A stretch of 64,000 bases of DNA from Agarilytica rhodophyticola (GCF_002157225.2 NZ_CP020038.1:620001-684000), one strand, 5' to 3'. Positions 44,486-54,125 are shown, counted from the first letter of the stretch. The notes: generated by a model not told the origin, from the letters alone. Made by a program: numbers and translations.

Positions 44486-45541
44486 ATGCGACTAAAAACT
44501 TTTTGTTCATCTTTTAAGGTTTCATTCATTAACAAACTATTACCCTTGGGGATATTGTTAGCTTCTTCAGTGCAGGCCGACTACTCCAAGCATCCTTTGG
44601 CTGAAAAGTTCGTTAACAAAATGGTGAATGAACATAAATTTGAACGCGAAGAAGTGCTTGGGCTTTTAAGCAAGGCAAAAAAACAACAATCTATTTTAGA
44701 TGCGATCTCACGGCCGGCAGAGAAAACTAAAGAGTGGTTTGAATACCGCAAAATATTTATTCAGGAATCTCGCATTAATCAAGGTATCGAGTTTTGGCAG
44801 CAGCATAGTGAAGCAATTAAACGAGCATCTGAGACTTATGGTGTTGATCCAGAAGTTATTGTTGCCATTATTGGTGTGGAAACCCGCTATGGGCGCCACG
44901 CTGGTAGTTACAAAGTATTAGATGCCCTAGCAACGTTGGGCTTTGACTATCCTAAACGGGGTAAATTTTTCTTGAGTGAGCTTGAGCATTTTATGTTGCT
45001 TGCAAAAGAGCAGAAACAAGACCCTCTTGCACTTAAAGGCTCTTATGCTGGGGCTATGGGATATGGGCAGTTTATCCCTAGTAGCTTCCGCAATTTTGCA
45101 GTGGATTTTGATGGCGATGAAATTGCTGATATTTGGAATAATCCGACCGATGCCATTGGTAGTGTTGCTAACTATTTCAAAGCGCATAAATGGCAGTCGA
45201 AACAACCAGTGTTTACGCGTGCTCGGATTAAAAATGCTTACGATAATGATGTTTTGAATTCAAAGAAGCGCCCTAAGCATACTTTAGAAGAATTAAACCA
45301 GAAGGGCTTTGTGCCGGTTGATGACGGCTACGAAGCCAGCAAAAAAGCAGTGCCTTTGATGTTCATAGGCGATCATGGTAAAGAGTTTTGGATCGGTTTT
45401 GACAACTTCTATGTTATTACGCGATACAATAGAAGCCACATGTATGCATTAGCTGTTTGGCAATTGAGTCAAGAAATAAAACAGCGTTTGCCTGACAATA
45501 ACAAAAATGGTACGGACAAACCCTTGGCTATGAGCCGTTAA
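44486..45541 (+). CDS. mltB: Lytic murein transglycosylase B
   Basis: About 351 aa. Cleaves the glycan strand to 1,6-anhydro ends. The family signature is present: catalytic Glu in IIGVETRYGRHAG, then ALATLGFDYPKRG, GSYAGAMGYGQFIPSSFRNF (in parts AGAMGYGQFIPSS) and VDFDGDEIADIWNN. The hydrophobic N-terminus LPLGILLASSVQADY lacks the usual lipobox Cys, so this copy is probably a soluble periplasmic form. An in-frame TTG lies two codons before the chosen ATG. Confidence 0.94.
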   Translation: MRLKTFCSSFKVSFINKLLPLGILLASSVQADYSKHPLAEKFVNKMVNEHKFEREEVLGLLSKAKKQQSILDAISRPAEKTKEWFEYRKIFIQESRINQGIEFWQQHSEAIKRASETYGVDPEVIVAIIGVETRYGRHAGSYKVLDALATLGFDYPKRGKFFLSELEHFMLLAKEQKQDPLALKGSYAGAMGYGQFIPSSFRNFAVDFDGDEIADIWNNPTDAIGSVANYFKAHKWQSKQPVFTRARIKNAYDNDVLNSKKRPKHTLEELNQKGFVPVDDGYEASKKAVPLMFIGDHGKEFWIGFDNFYVITRYNRSHMYALAVWQLSQEIKQRLPDNNKNGTDKPLAMSR

Positions 45542-45622
45542 TTTCTCGACACTCAAAATAAGCTCAGGCGATGCCTGTTCTGAATGAATACCAATATAAG
45601 TACACCAAAAGCTTGAGTTGAT

Positions 45623-46534
45623 ATGAACCCCAGTCAGAAGAAAACGAATGTAAAACCCCCTTTTTTCTTAGATATAAGACTATTACTTTGTATCTTCTTT
45701 TTGTCTGGTTGTGAGGTTATGACTGTGAAAGACCCTGGTGTACAAACTCCACCTCCTAAAGATGAGGAGAAAGACAGCGGCCCTAAGCGCCCCGTGGATG
45801 TTTCTCATATACCAGAACCTGTTCCACGTGAAGAATTAAGGACGATTGCAGGTAATGTCAGTCCTTATAAAGTATTGGGTCGTACTTATCGGGTTATCAA
45901 AGACCCCTCAAACTATAAGGCGCGCGGTGTTGCTTCTTGGTATGGAAAAAAGTTTCATGGGCGCAAAACTTCTAATGGAGAGTTATACAATATGTATGGT
46001 ATGACGGCGGCCCATAAGACCTTACCTATTCCAAGTTATGTCAAAGTCACTAACCTTAAAAATAAAAAGAGTGTCGTGGTTAGAGTTAATGATAGAGGAC
46101 CTTTCCACGGTGATCGTATTATTGACTTAACCTATACGGCCGCCAAGAAACTTGGCTATCAAAAAGGCGGCACCGCTGAAGTTCTCGTTGAGTATATCGA
46201 TCCTAAGCAGTATCAAGCAGGTAAAAAAGCAGCTAGTGCTCCAGCTGCTTCGGGTGAACCTAAGGCTCCAGCGCCTGTCCATTCGGCGGGCTACGCATTG
46301 CCTGCTAATACCTTTTTGCAGCTAGGTGCGTTTAGTAAAGCCGCGTCGGCAAAAGCTTTGCAGGCTAAGGTTGTTAAGATGACATCACGCGATGTCTTGG
46401 TGGTGGCTCCTGAAAAAGAGCAGAGCTTATTTAAAGTACGAGTTGGCCCTTTTGTCGATAATCTAGAACTTTCTCTTTTTCGTGAGAAGTTAATTAAAGC
46501 TAATTTTCCTACGCCTCATATTATCTATCCCTAG
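45623..46534 (+). CDS. rlpA: Endolytic septal transglycosylase RlpA, lipoprotein
   Basis: 303 aa. Lipobox LSGC after a late hydrophobic stretch (LLLCIFFLSGC). The double-psi beta-barrel shows GVASWYGKKFHGRKTSNGE, MTAAHKTLPIPSYVKVTN and RVNDRGPFHGDRIIDL (catalytic Glu, His and Asp region). A linker leads to a C-terminal SPOR domain (LQLGAFSKAASAKALQAKV; VRVGPFVDN) that binds denuded septal glycan. RlpA cleaves such strands in Pseudomonas. Confidence 0.95.
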   Translation: MNPSQKKTNVKPPFFLDIRLLLCIFFLSGCEVMTVKDPGVQTPPPKDEEKDSGPKRPVDVSHIPEPVPREELRTIAGNVSPYKVLGRTYRVIKDPSNYKARGVASWYGKKFHGRKTSNGELYNMYGMTAAHKTLPIPSYVKVTNLKNKKSVVVRVNDRGPFHGDRIIDLTYTAAKKLGYQKGGTAEVLVEYIDPKQYQAGKKAASAPAASGEPKAPAPVHSAGYALPANTFLQLGAFSKAASAKALQAKVVKMTSRDVLVVAPEKEQSLFKVRVGPFVDNLELSLFREKLIKANFPTPHIIYP

Positions 46535-46779
46535 AGGTACTCTAAAGTCTGCTTATGAGCAGTGGTCGACACTCGTGTTTCGTTGTGAATCTGTTACACT
46601 TTGCTAAAAGCGACAGTTAGGGCATATTAACAGGCCTAGCAAGCCTTCGGCTCTATCTCTACTTGATTTTTTGTAAGCTTTAAATTCTTAAGGCTTTATG
46701 GATAATGTGTTTAATATAATATTTATCGCCTCAATAACGTTTCTATAGTTATTTAGCTATACATGAAGGTGAATTAAAA

Positions 46780-47976
46780 TTGAAAGGGTCTCGTCTGTAC
46801 ATGTCATTTTTTAAGCTGCGTTCTATATTTTCCTTAATGGTTGTCAGCCTGGCTGCCAATGCTGTGGTAGCGACGGCTGCTCCGGTTATTATTCCAGCGC
46901 CACCTAAGTTATCTGCTTCAGCTTATTTATTGATCGATGCGGATACCGGCAAAGTTATTGTTGAGTCCAACTCAACAACACCACTGCCGCCAGCAAGTTT
47001 AACCAAGATGATGACCAGCTATATTGTTTCTGACGAAATCCATGAAGGACGTTTGAAGGAAACAGATTTAGTCACAATAAGTGAAGATGCATGGCGCCGA
47101 GGTGGTACTAAGAGCGGCAGCTCTACAATGTTCTTAAATCCTCGTTCACAGGTTAAGGTGATTGATCTATTGCGAGGTGTGATCATCCAATCAGGTAACG
47201 ATGCTTCTATTGCTCTGGCTCAGCATATTTCTGGTAGTGAAGAATCTTTTGCTGACGTTATGAATCAACAGGCGCAATTGCTTGGCATGAAAAGTACGCA
47301 ATTTAAAAATGCTACGGGTTGGCCTGCTGATGGTCATGTGTCAACGGCATATGACTTGGCAATACTCGCCAAGGCATTAATCAATGATCACCCTGATCAT
47401 TACTCTATCTATTCTGAGAAATACTTTAAATACAACGGCATTAATCAGCCTAATCGCAACAAACTATTGTTCACGGATAAATTCGTCGATGGCTTGAAAA
47501 CCGGTCATACAAACGAAGCGGGTTTTGGTTTGGTAGCCTCTTCTTTGAAAGATAATATGCGTTTGATATCTGTGGTGCTTGGAACCCGTTCAGAGAAGCA
47601 GCGTGCCAGTGAGTCTCAGCGTCTATTAGCTTATGGTTTTCGCTATTACAAAACGCATGCACTTTATAAGGCAACAGATGTTTTAAATACTAGTCGCGTT
47701 TGGGGTGGTTTAGCCGACGAAGTTAAACTTGGAGTGAAAAAGGATTTGGTGGCAACTATTCCCCGCGGTAGCCATAAAAATTTAGAGGCACAAACGCAAG
47801 TGGATAATACGATTAAAGCGCCTATCACCAAAGGTCAGGTACTTGGCAAGCTTCTCGTGACCCTTGAAGGCGAGACTATTATCGAACAAGAATTAGTTGC
47901 TGTTGAAGCGGTAGAAGAAGCCGGGTTTATCTCACGTATGTGGGATAATGTATTATTAATGATAGGTGGCGAATAA
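46780..47976 (+). CDS. dacA: D-alanyl-D-alanine carboxypeptidase, PBP5/6 family
   Basis: 398 aa. Signal peptide (SLMVVSLAANAVVATAA), transpeptidase-fold domain with SxxK in PPASLTKMMT, SxN in QSGNDASIAL and KTG in GLKTGHTNEAGF, then the PBP5-type C-terminal beta domain and an amphipathic tail (GFISRMWDNVLLMIGGE) that anchors it to the inner membrane. It trims pentapeptides. The start is taken as TTG at 46780 because AAGGTGA lies nine bases upstream; an ATG follows at 46801. Confidence 0.96.
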   Translation: MKGSRLYMSFFKLRSIFSLMVVSLAANAVVATAAPVIIPAPPKLSASAYLLIDADTGKVIVESNSTTPLPPASLTKMMTSYIVSDEIHEGRLKETDLVTISEDAWRRGGTKSGSSTMFLNPRSQVKVIDLLRGVIIQSGNDASIALAQHISGSEESFADVMNQQAQLLGMKSTQFKNATGWPADGHVSTAYDLAILAKALINDHPDHYSIYSEKYFKYNGINQPNRNKLLFTDKFVDGLKTGHTNEAGFGLVASSLKDNMRLISVVLGTRSEKQRASESQRLLAYGFRYYKTHALYKATDVLNTSRVWGGLADEVKLGVKKDLVATIPRGSHKNLEAQTQVDNTIKAPITKGQVLGKLLVTLEGETIIEQELVAVEAVEEAGFISRMWDNVLLMIGGE

Positions 47977-48035
47977 AGCTATCCTCAGCTGCAAGAACGC
48001 TATGGCCAAATGTATAGTCAAAGGTTTGTAATTGA

Positions 48036-48308
48036 ATGACGACACAAGAACCACCAAAAATAGAGTTTCCCTGTGCTAACTATCCGATAAAGGTATTGGG
48101 TGTGGCCAGTGACGAGTATCAGGCAGCAGTGTTAGACATTATTGAAAAGCACGCACCGGATCTGGATCGTAGTAAGATTAGGGTTCAGGATAGTCGCAAT
48201 GGTCGCTTTCATTCTATTACTGTCTTTATTGTGGCGACAGGTGTTGATCAACTACAGGCTATATTTGAAGATCTGAAAAAAAACCCATCCACTCGGATGG
48301 TCATTTAA
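48036..48308 (+). CDS. ybeD: YbeD/UPF0250 (DUF493) regulatory protein
   Basis: 90 aa. Sequence EFPCANYPIKVLGVASDEYQ, the SRNGRFHSITVFIVATG segment and the terminal LKKNPSTRMVI fit the DUF493 family, which has an ACT-like ferredoxin fold. Its place between dacA and lipB is conserved across gammaproteobacteria; a role linked to lipoate or wall metabolism has been suggested but not shown. Confidence 0.94.
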   Translation: MTTQEPPKIEFPCANYPIKVLGVASDEYQAAVLDIIEKHAPDLDRSKIRVQDSRNGRFHSITVFIVATGVDQLQAIFEDLKKNPSTRMVI

Positions 48309-48365
48309 TGGTGGTTTTATTTTTGGCGACACTAAACTATCTCTGCTGACAACAAATGTAAGGCT

Positions 48366-49004
48366 ATGTCCATTCTTAACGTTAAAAACCTGGGGTTGAT
48401 GGACTATCAGGAAAGTTGGCAAGCAATGCGAACTTTCACTGATAAACGTGATGCTGAAACTGTGGACGAATTATGGCTGGTGGAACACCCGCCGGTATTC
48501 ACCCAAGGGCAGGCAGGTAAACCAGAACATATTCTCAATACCTCTAATATCCCTATTGTCGAAACTGATCGTGGCGGCCAGGTGACGTATCATGGTCCAG
48601 GCCAGTTAGTCGCTTACCCTTTACTGGACTTAAAACGCTTAAAGCTGGGGGTTCGTGATTTGGTGACATTGTTGGAGCAGAGCGTCATCGAGTTATTACA
48701 ATCCTATGGTATCGAAAGCTCAGCTAAAGCTGATGCTCCAGGTGTTTATGTGGATGACAAGAAAATCGCATCTCTTGGTTTGAGAGTGCGTCGCGGTTGT
48801 AGTTATCACGGTGTGGCAATTAATGTTGACATGGACCTTGGCCCATTCTTACAAATAAACCCCTGCGGGTATCAAGGCTTAGAAATGATCCAAATAAAAG
48901 ATTTGGTTACCGATCCAGATGCTCTTTCAATGAATCAACTTATGGATGTTTACGCCAAAATTATTGCTGAGCGCACGAGCCTTACTTTTAATAAAGCTCA
49001 TTAA
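48366..49004 (+). CDS. lipB: Octanoyl-[acyl-carrier-protein]:protein octanoyltransferase
   Basis: 212 aa. Moves octanoate from ACP to lipoyl domains. Visible are [33 protein letters not shown] (in parts [12 protein letters not shown]), the catalytic Lys in [12 protein letters not shown] and the catalytic Cys in [11 protein letters not shown]. In most relatives lipA follows directly; here more than 3 kb of foreign-looking DNA intervenes. Confidence 0.97.
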   Translation: MSILNVKNLGLMDYQESWQAMRTFTDKRDAETVDELWLVEHPPVFTQGQAGKPEHILNTSNIPIVETDRGGQVTYHGPGQLVAYPLLDLKRLKLGVRDLVTLLEQSVIELLQSYGIESSAKADAPGVYVDDKKIASLGLRVRRGCSYHGVAINVDMDLGPFLQINPCGYQGLEMIQIKDLVTDPDALSMNQLMDVYAKIIAERTSLTFNKAH

Positions 49005-50043
49005 CCAATATTTACCAGTGTTTAATTTGTAATTTATTGTTGCTTTTTACTAATCTCTTGTCTGTTTATCAAAATATTTTTCCAAAATTTTTCACGTAAC
49101 GAAAACTCAGATGTCCGTTACAAATCTTTCTTTTCCGTGGAGGATTGCGACTAAATTGTATAGAATATTTTATCTTCGGTTTATTTCAAAAATTATTGAA
49201 TGAAAGATATCCAAAGCAATGTTCGGTGTTAAAATTCCATTGGTTATATTCTAATTTTGTAACCTAGTGGAGATTACGAATATCTGCAAGTTGAGCTTTC
49301 CTTGATTCTGATTCTTCTTTTGTTCTTATTTTTTCGTTTGTGTGCGTCTGGTCTTTGTCCAACTTTGTGAGTGCGAAATAAGTTTTTCAAGGTGGAGACG
49401 GTATATCGTAAATGGGATCTTTACTAAATAAATACTTGATACTTAATTGACCTTATTTACTATTAAAGCTTCAGTCTTTTTTTGTAGTTGACGAAATTTT
49501 AAATTATATTTTTAATTTAGGTGTTTTTTATACTTCTTTTATAAGTCCGATGCTATCCATATTTTTCTCGCAGTTCTGTCCTTAAAAGAAATTTTAATCT
49601 AATTTTTTCTTGTTTAAATAATTAGGCTACTTTTCTCATTTTATCCGAGAGGGCTAAAAGCGTTTTGGGTAGTTGTCGTAGCGAAAGGGTGGTGGATTTT
49701 TGTGTGATTTGTTTGCTGGTTCGGCAAATTAAATTATATGATTAAAAGGTTTTGCAGTGAGGCTGTTAGCTGATTGTAAGTTTCATTTTTTTAAGCGTAT
49801 ATTTTTTTATTATTTCTAAAATAAGTGCGTGTCATAATTTTTTGCTAAATGACATTTTGTTATCGCTTGAGATCAATTCGTAAGTGTAATTCTTTTTTTT
49901 ATTTTTTCTTTTTTAAAAAAGCGAGACGAAAAATAAATACAGTTATCAATTTTTTGTTTTTATAAAAAACTAATCTGATCAAGTATCGCTTATGAAATAC
50001 TAACCGAATGTAAAACATTTTTTTAATTTGGAATTTAATATAC
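49005..50043. other. Very AT-rich 1-kb spacer between lipB and the 680-aa gene
   Basis: 1,039 bp without a credible gene. It is visibly richer in A/T than the flanking operon, with long T-runs and A-runs, the more so towards 49800-50043. The AT content, the length and the position before an orphan gene suggest horizontally acquired DNA open to H-NS-type silencing. An inverted pair GTAACG (49096-49101) / CGTTAC (49116-49121) is noted but has the opposite polarity to the CbrB site. No RNA gene identified. Confidence 0.5.
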
Positions 50044-52086
50044 ATGGTAATTTCATCATCTTTATCAACACATGCTGCAGCTCGAATGAGTGAATCTCTT
50101 GTTGCTTCATCAACATCACCAATAGGTAAAAAAAGCTCGGCTGTAAGTCCTTTGCTTGCTTCTCGTTCTAACTCACTTATAAATACCACTGAAGCGAGAG
50201 CCTTACCTAGAGATCTTTCAACGATGCCAGGTTTCAGTGCTGTAAATTTTAATAAGAATCATCAAGTCGGCATTTTAACACTTCCTAATGGCGTCTTTAG
50301 TGTGGTTAACGTTGGAGGAGAAAACTACGCATATGCCGGACCAGACTCAACCATTATTAATCCTGATGGCAAACCTTCTAATATGCAAATAGATTGGGGT
50401 AATCCCGCCTTAGCAGGCTCAGTGCCATCTATTAAAGCCAAAACTATAGATACGGGCCCTGTTAATCAAAGAGACGGTATGACTATCATCGATCTTTCTG
50501 ATAGCGCACCAGCATCTGATATTACGACAGCATTTTTAACCGATCGTACACTTAACAAAGATCTTGCCACACCGATATATCCTGATGCTCAAGTTTTATT
50601 TAAAGCTTCAACCCTCGAAGATGGTACTAAAACGCTAGCGCTTATCGATGAGTCGGGTGAGCCACTAGTGAAATTGGCCGGTGTAAAAAATGTGGGTATT
50701 CATAGCACTTGGGATGATCCTGAAGTAGATGCACAAAGATCTTCAGCGGGTGGCCGTTATCTTCAAAATACTAAAGACACTTATTCATGGGTAACTAAGT
50801 GCTGTCGTGGGCAAGCTGAGGCTGCCGAAGAATCCGCTCCCGCTAAGCCCTCAGGTGTTAGTGATAAACTTAATTGGTCGCCTGATAGGTTACCTGATGA
50901 TGCTCAAGATACCGTCCGCTTTGTTGTGGATTACCAGGGCGGAGGTAAAGATATAATAGACGTTCGAAAAGTAGATAATGGCGATAGCGTTGACTATGAT
51001 GTATCCAGAAATCTGCAGTTTTCTAGACCTACACGTTTTTCTGAGCCGGATTCTACAAGTGCGATATTTAACTATGATGGACGCAAAGGTGAGAACAATG
51101 TTGTGCTTGCCGATGGAGCTAAAAATCCAATTGCAACGATGGTTCTAACACCTGAAAAATGGGCCGAGCCTATTCGACAACTTTCCCATGTATTGCATCA
51201 TACTGTTGGCCAGGCAGTTCCTGGCTTGCCTCAAAGTAATTTGGGTAAGCTGACAAATATGGCGTTATCAACCTATACAGGTCTTCAAATAGCCAAAGGG
51301 GCAAACCAAGCAGGTGCGGCAATTATTAAAAATACTTTGAATATCAGCCCGCCATCATTTTTAGGCTCAGGTAAGAATGCCGAAACCGCAACCCCAAAAA
51401 TTTTAGACGTTGGTATTCCTTGTTCTGCAATTGGTCGCGCTGCAAAAATGGCCGCTGAAGCCTCGGGTAACCAAGCGGCTGCGAGTGTGATCGAAAATGC
51501 GTATATGCAGTTGGCACTTCCTGTTGGAATTGCAGTTGCGGCAGTAAAATTGGGAGCGATCGATGGTTGGAAGCAAGCGGGGGTTGGTTTTTTATTGCCT
51601 AATGTTATTGCGATGGCAGGACAAACTCTCATCGATCATCTTGATAAAGAAGGGATGAGTTCTGAAAAGTTACAATTTACTCAGCTAGGTGTGCGTGCTG
51701 TTTACGGACTTATAAGTGCTCTTGCTCAATGGGGAACTGCCAGTGATAAAACGGACAGCGCCAAGTTATTTGGGGGGCTTCTCATCCAACAGGTTACCAA
51801 TGAGTTGCAAATTGCAGGACGTGGTGCGATTTCAAGAGAAGAAGGTCGCTATTCAAGAAATGAAGACCTTCTGACTCAGCAGTTGGGGGAACATGTTAGC
51901 CGGGAGGATATGCCTTATCTCTATAGATTTACCAACGGTATAGCGCATAATGGTACTCAGATTCAACAACAGCTGAGTGCAAAAGCCCAGAGCTTTAAGG
52001 ATTATGCTGGAGCCTGTTGCAGCAGCCTTGGTGAAAATCTTAGTGCAGCCCGAGCTTCTTTTATGAGAGGAGCAGACTCTCAATAA
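50044..52086 (+). CDS. Large effector-like protein of unknown function
   Basis: 680 aa, not recognised. The N-terminal 60 residues are Ser/Thr/Ala-rich without a Sec signal (LSTHAAARMSESLVASSTS and following), as in type III-secreted proteins. Residues 60-370 look beta-rich with several blocks (GILTLPNGVFSVVNVGGENY; TLALIDESGEPLVKLAGVKN; VRFVVDYQGGGKDIIDV). Residues 375-560 are Ala/Gly-rich with possible membrane-active helices (YMQLALPVGIAVAAVKLGA). Paired cysteines occur at TKCCRG and GACCSS. It sits as a single gene between lipB and lipA with an AT-rich upstream region, so it is probably an insertion into a core operon. No chaperone or secretion gene is next to it. Confidence 0.65.
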   Translation: MVISSSLSTHAAARMSESLVASSTSPIGKKSSAVSPLLASRSNSLINTTEARALPRDLSTMPGFSAVNFNKNHQVGILTLPNGVFSVVNVGGENYAYAGPDSTIINPDGKPSNMQIDWGNPALAGSVPSIKAKTIDTGPVNQRDGMTIIDLSDSAPASDITTAFLTDRTLNKDLATPIYPDAQVLFKASTLEDGTKTLALIDESGEPLVKLAGVKNVGIHSTWDDPEVDAQRSSAGGRYLQNTKDTYSWVTKCCRGQAEAAEESAPAKPSGVSDKLNWSPDRLPDDAQDTVRFVVDYQGGGKDIIDVRKVDNGDSVDYDVSRNLQFSRPTRFSEPDSTSAIFNYDGRKGENNVVLADGAKNPIATMVLTPEKWAEPIRQLSHVLHHTVGQAVPGLPQSNLGKLTNMALSTYTGLQIAKGANQAGAAIIKNTLNISPPSFLGSGKNAETATPKILDVGIPCSAIGRAAKMAAEASGNQAAASVIENAYMQLALPVGIAVAAVKLGAIDGWKQAGVGFLLPNVIAMAGQTLIDHLDKEGMSSEKLQFTQLGVRAVYGLISALAQWGTASDKTDSAKLFGGLLIQQVTNELQIAGRGAISREEGRYSRNEDLLTQQLGEHVSREDMPYLYRFTNGIAHNGTQIQQQLSAKAQSFKDYAGACCSSLGENLSAARASFMRGADSQ

Positions 52087-52144
52087 AATAAAAATATGTG
52101 GTGCTATAGATCATAGAAGATAAAACTAGTTTAAGTAGCGAGAT

Positions 52145-52170
52145 GCCGCCCAGGTTCGGGCGTGGGCGGC
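52145..52170 (+). terminator. Hairpin after the 680-aa gene
   Basis: GCCGCCCA, a 10-base loop, TGGGCGGC: an 8-bp GC-rich stem 58 bp after the stop. It is followed by GATCATTTCTTTCTC, which is pyrimidine-rich but lacks a pure U-tract. A plausible terminator that separates the orphan gene from lipA. Confidence 0.55.
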
Positions 52171-52249
52171 GATCATTTCTTTCTCATCCGAAGTAAGTTT
52201 TTAAACCGTATCTGAGGTAGAATAACACTAAACTTTTTTGAGATTTAAC

Positions 52250-53224
52250 ATGAGCGATAGCACCCCAATAAAACGTACCCGCCGTATAGCACAAGGTGAG
52301 AAGCTGCGCGATTCTGATAAGGTAGAGCGTATACCAGTAAAAGTGATAGCGAGTGATAACTTACTCAGAAAGCCTGACTGGATAAGAGTTCGAGTCGGTG
52401 TATCCCCAGAGGTACAGCGTATTAAAACTCTTTTGCGCAAGAATGGTTTGTCTACAGTATGCGAGGAAGCAAATTGTCCAAACTTAAGTGAGTGCTTTAG
52501 TGGTGGTACGGCGACATTTATGATTATGGGGGATATTTGTACAAGACGCTGCCCTTTTTGCGATGTTGGACATGGTAAACCTAATCCTTTGGATGCCCAA
52601 GAGCCGATTAATTTGGCAACAGCTATTGCGGATATGGGCCTTAAATACGTTGTAATTACATCAGTGGATCGAGATGATTTGCGCGATGGTGGTGCGCAGC
52701 ATTTTGCTGATTGTATTCGAGAAGCCCGAGAACAGTCGCCAAATCTGCAAATAGAAATACTGACACCTGATTTTCGTGGAAGAATGGATGTGGCTTTGGA
52801 GATACTTGAAGATACTCCGCCAGATGTCTTTAATCATAACCTTGAAACTGTGCCACGCTTGTATCGGCAAGCTCGCCCAGGGGCAAACTACCAGTGGTCG
52901 TTAAAACTGTTAAATGATTATAAGGCGCGTAAGCCTGATGTATTAACTAAGTCTGGTTTAATGGTCGGTCTAGGGGAAACGAAGGAAGAAATTATTGATG
53001 TGATGCGCGATATGCGTGCGCATAATGTTGATATGTTAACCATCGGTCAGTACTTGCAACCGTCGCGTGATCACTTACCTGTATTGCGCTATGTCGAGCC
53101 TGCAGAATTTGATGAATACACTGAAATAGCAAAAGAACTTGGTTTTACTCATGCTGCTTGTGGGCCTCTTGTCCGTTCGTCCTATCATGCAGACAAACAA
53201 GCGCATGGTGAAGTCGTAAAATAA
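52250..53224 (+). CDS. lipA: Lipoyl synthase
   Basis: About 324 aa radical-SAM enzyme that inserts two sulfurs into octanoyl-lipoyl domains. Both iron-sulfur clusters can be traced: [12 protein letters not shown] (auxiliary cluster) and [13 protein letters not shown] (radical-SAM CxxxCxxC). The C-terminal [10 protein letters not shown] gives the conserved Arg-Ser-Ser motif. The ATG at 52250 is preferred to an in-frame TTG at 52238. Separated from lipB by the inserted segment, so it now needs its own promoter, probably in 52087-52249. Confidence 0.97.
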   Translation: MSDSTPIKRTRRIAQGEKLRDSDKVERIPVKVIASDNLLRKPDWIRVRVGVSPEVQRIKTLLRKNGLSTVCEEANCPNLSECFSGGTATFMIMGDICTRRCPFCDVGHGKPNPLDAQEPINLATAIADMGLKYVVITSVDRDDLRDGGAQHFADCIREAREQSPNLQIEILTPDFRGRMDVALEILEDTPPDVFNHNLETVPRLYRQARPGANYQWSLKLLNDYKARKPDVLTKSGLMVGLGETKEEIIDVMRDMRAHNVDMLTIGQYLQPSRDHLPVLRYVEPAEFDEYTEIAKELGFTHAACGPLVRSSYHADKQAHGEVVK

Positions 53225-53327
53225 CAAGTCTATGGTTTAATTGATCATGATTACAGCCTGAGCCATACAATTTGGTACTGTCTGTAACGATCTATGTTAA
53301 TTGAATCTAAGGTTGGGGCTGATTTTA

Positions 53328-53861
53328 GTGTCGAGTATTCAGATATCTAATCTAGTTGAAAACGAATCGTGGATACCCATTATCGCGCTTTGGCATCACA
53401 ATGAATGGTTAAAAACATACGAAGGCTTAGAAGGACGAGATAGGTCTCCTGATGTTATTGAGAAAAAGTTGCACGAGCGCAGCACATCCTTGCAACAGCA
53501 TATGTGTAATGATGTACTGCCTACAACTTTTGTTGCCCACAAAGGCAATGAGCCTATTGGAACAGTAAGTCTGGTTTACTATCAATTTACTAATGATCAC
53601 TGTCCAACAGAATGGCTAACCAATCTATTTGTTTTGCCAGAATGTCGGCAGCAAGGTATCGCCAGTATGTTGTTAAATTGCGCGGTAAACTTTGCCGACG
53701 CATGTGATCTACCTCGTTTATTGTTATATACCGATGATCAAATAGAGTTTTATCGTAAGCGTAATTGGCGTTCGATAAACCGAGGTTTTGTACAGGGTAA
53801 AAAAGTTGAGATTATGGATTACGTCTTACATGGAAAAGACGACTCGGTTGAGTTTAGTTAG
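53328..53861 (+). CDS. GNAT-family N-acetyltransferase
   Basis: About 177 aa. Acetyl-CoA-binding features: TFVAHKGNEPIGTVSLVYY, then WLTNLFVLPECRQQGIASML (the R/Q-x-x-G-x-A loop), and YTDDQIEFYRKRNW typical of the last part of the domain. Substrate unknown. A GTG at 53328 with GGGG upstream is taken as start; the frame is open from a TTG at 53301. Its 3' end and downstream hairpin are duplicated at 55241-55298. Confidence 0.82.
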   Translation: MSSIQISNLVENESWIPIIALWHHNEWLKTYEGLEGRDRSPDVIEKKLHERSTSLQQHMCNDVLPTTFVAHKGNEPIGTVSLVYYQFTNDHCPTEWLTNLFVLPECRQQGIASMLLNCAVNFADACDLPRLLLYTDDQIEFYRKRNWRSINRGFVQGKKVEIMDYVLHGKDDSVEFS

Positions 53862-53958
53862 AGTCTGTTAACAGACTCTAAGACCTAAAACTCTGCAATC
53901 CTAATTTTGTCGAGCGAGCGTTTAAGGCATCGTTACCTGTTAATGATAAAACAATATC
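53848..53958. repeat. Left copy of 111-bp direct repeat (GNAT/holA junction)
   Basis: Matches 55267-55377 at 109 of 111 positions. It contains the last codons of the GNAT gene, the palindrome AGAGTCTG-TTAA-CAGACTCT (53860-53879) and the terminal codons of holA in reverse. In the right copy the same block is the true end of holA. The arrangement says that the GNAT/holA junction was duplicated and two genes now lie between the copies. Confidence 0.92.
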
Positions 53959-54125
53959 TAGAAGCTGTTTTATAACTCGCGAACGCAGGCGAGACAGGGC
54001 AAAAATAACCGAAAAAGCAGAGTTTACACGAAGTAAATGAGCATTTTGAGAGTATTTTTAACGCCGTATCGGGAAGTGCAGCAGTTATGAAATGGCTTCT
54101 AGTAAAACATTCCAAACATCGCCTG
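53878..54125 (-). pseudogene. holA 3' remnant, interrupted by a MITE
   Basis: Positions 53878-53958 and 54103-54124 match the 3' end of intact holA (55297-55377 and 55381-55402 region) with few changes. They are split by the 137-bp element at 53962-54098. Beyond 54125 similarity fades quickly. This is a non-functional tail without promoter, start or most of the gene. Confidence 0.85.
53962..54098. mobile_element. 137-bp MITE with 16-bp imperfect terminal inverted repeats
   Basis: The element begins AAGCTGTTTTATAACT and ends AGTTATGAAATGGCTT, which are inverted repeats with 13 of 16 matches. CTAG flanks both sides (53958-53961 and 54099-54102). The undisturbed copy at 55377-55380 reads CCAG just once, so CTAG is probably a 4-bp target duplication (IS5-subgroup-like YTAR targets). 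No transposase is encoded. The interior can fold and carries no gene. Confidence 0.85.

Noticed and set aside
49096-49121. Inverted pair GTAACG ... CGTTAC considered as a second CbrB site
   Set aside because: The half-sites face the opposite way (GTAAC-N-GTTAC instead of TGTTAC-N14-GTAACA) and no sigma-54 promoter lies nearby.
49899-50189. 96-codon minus-strand frame at the start of the 680-aa gene
   Set aside because: Overlaps the sense gene; the second half is Lys/Phe/Ile repeats from AT-rich DNA and there is no promoter or ribosome site.
53860-53879. Palindrome AGAGTCTG-TTAA-CAGACTCT considered as a mobile-element end
   Set aside because: It lies exactly between convergent genes in both repeat copies and is better explained as a shared terminator hairpin carried along with the duplication.
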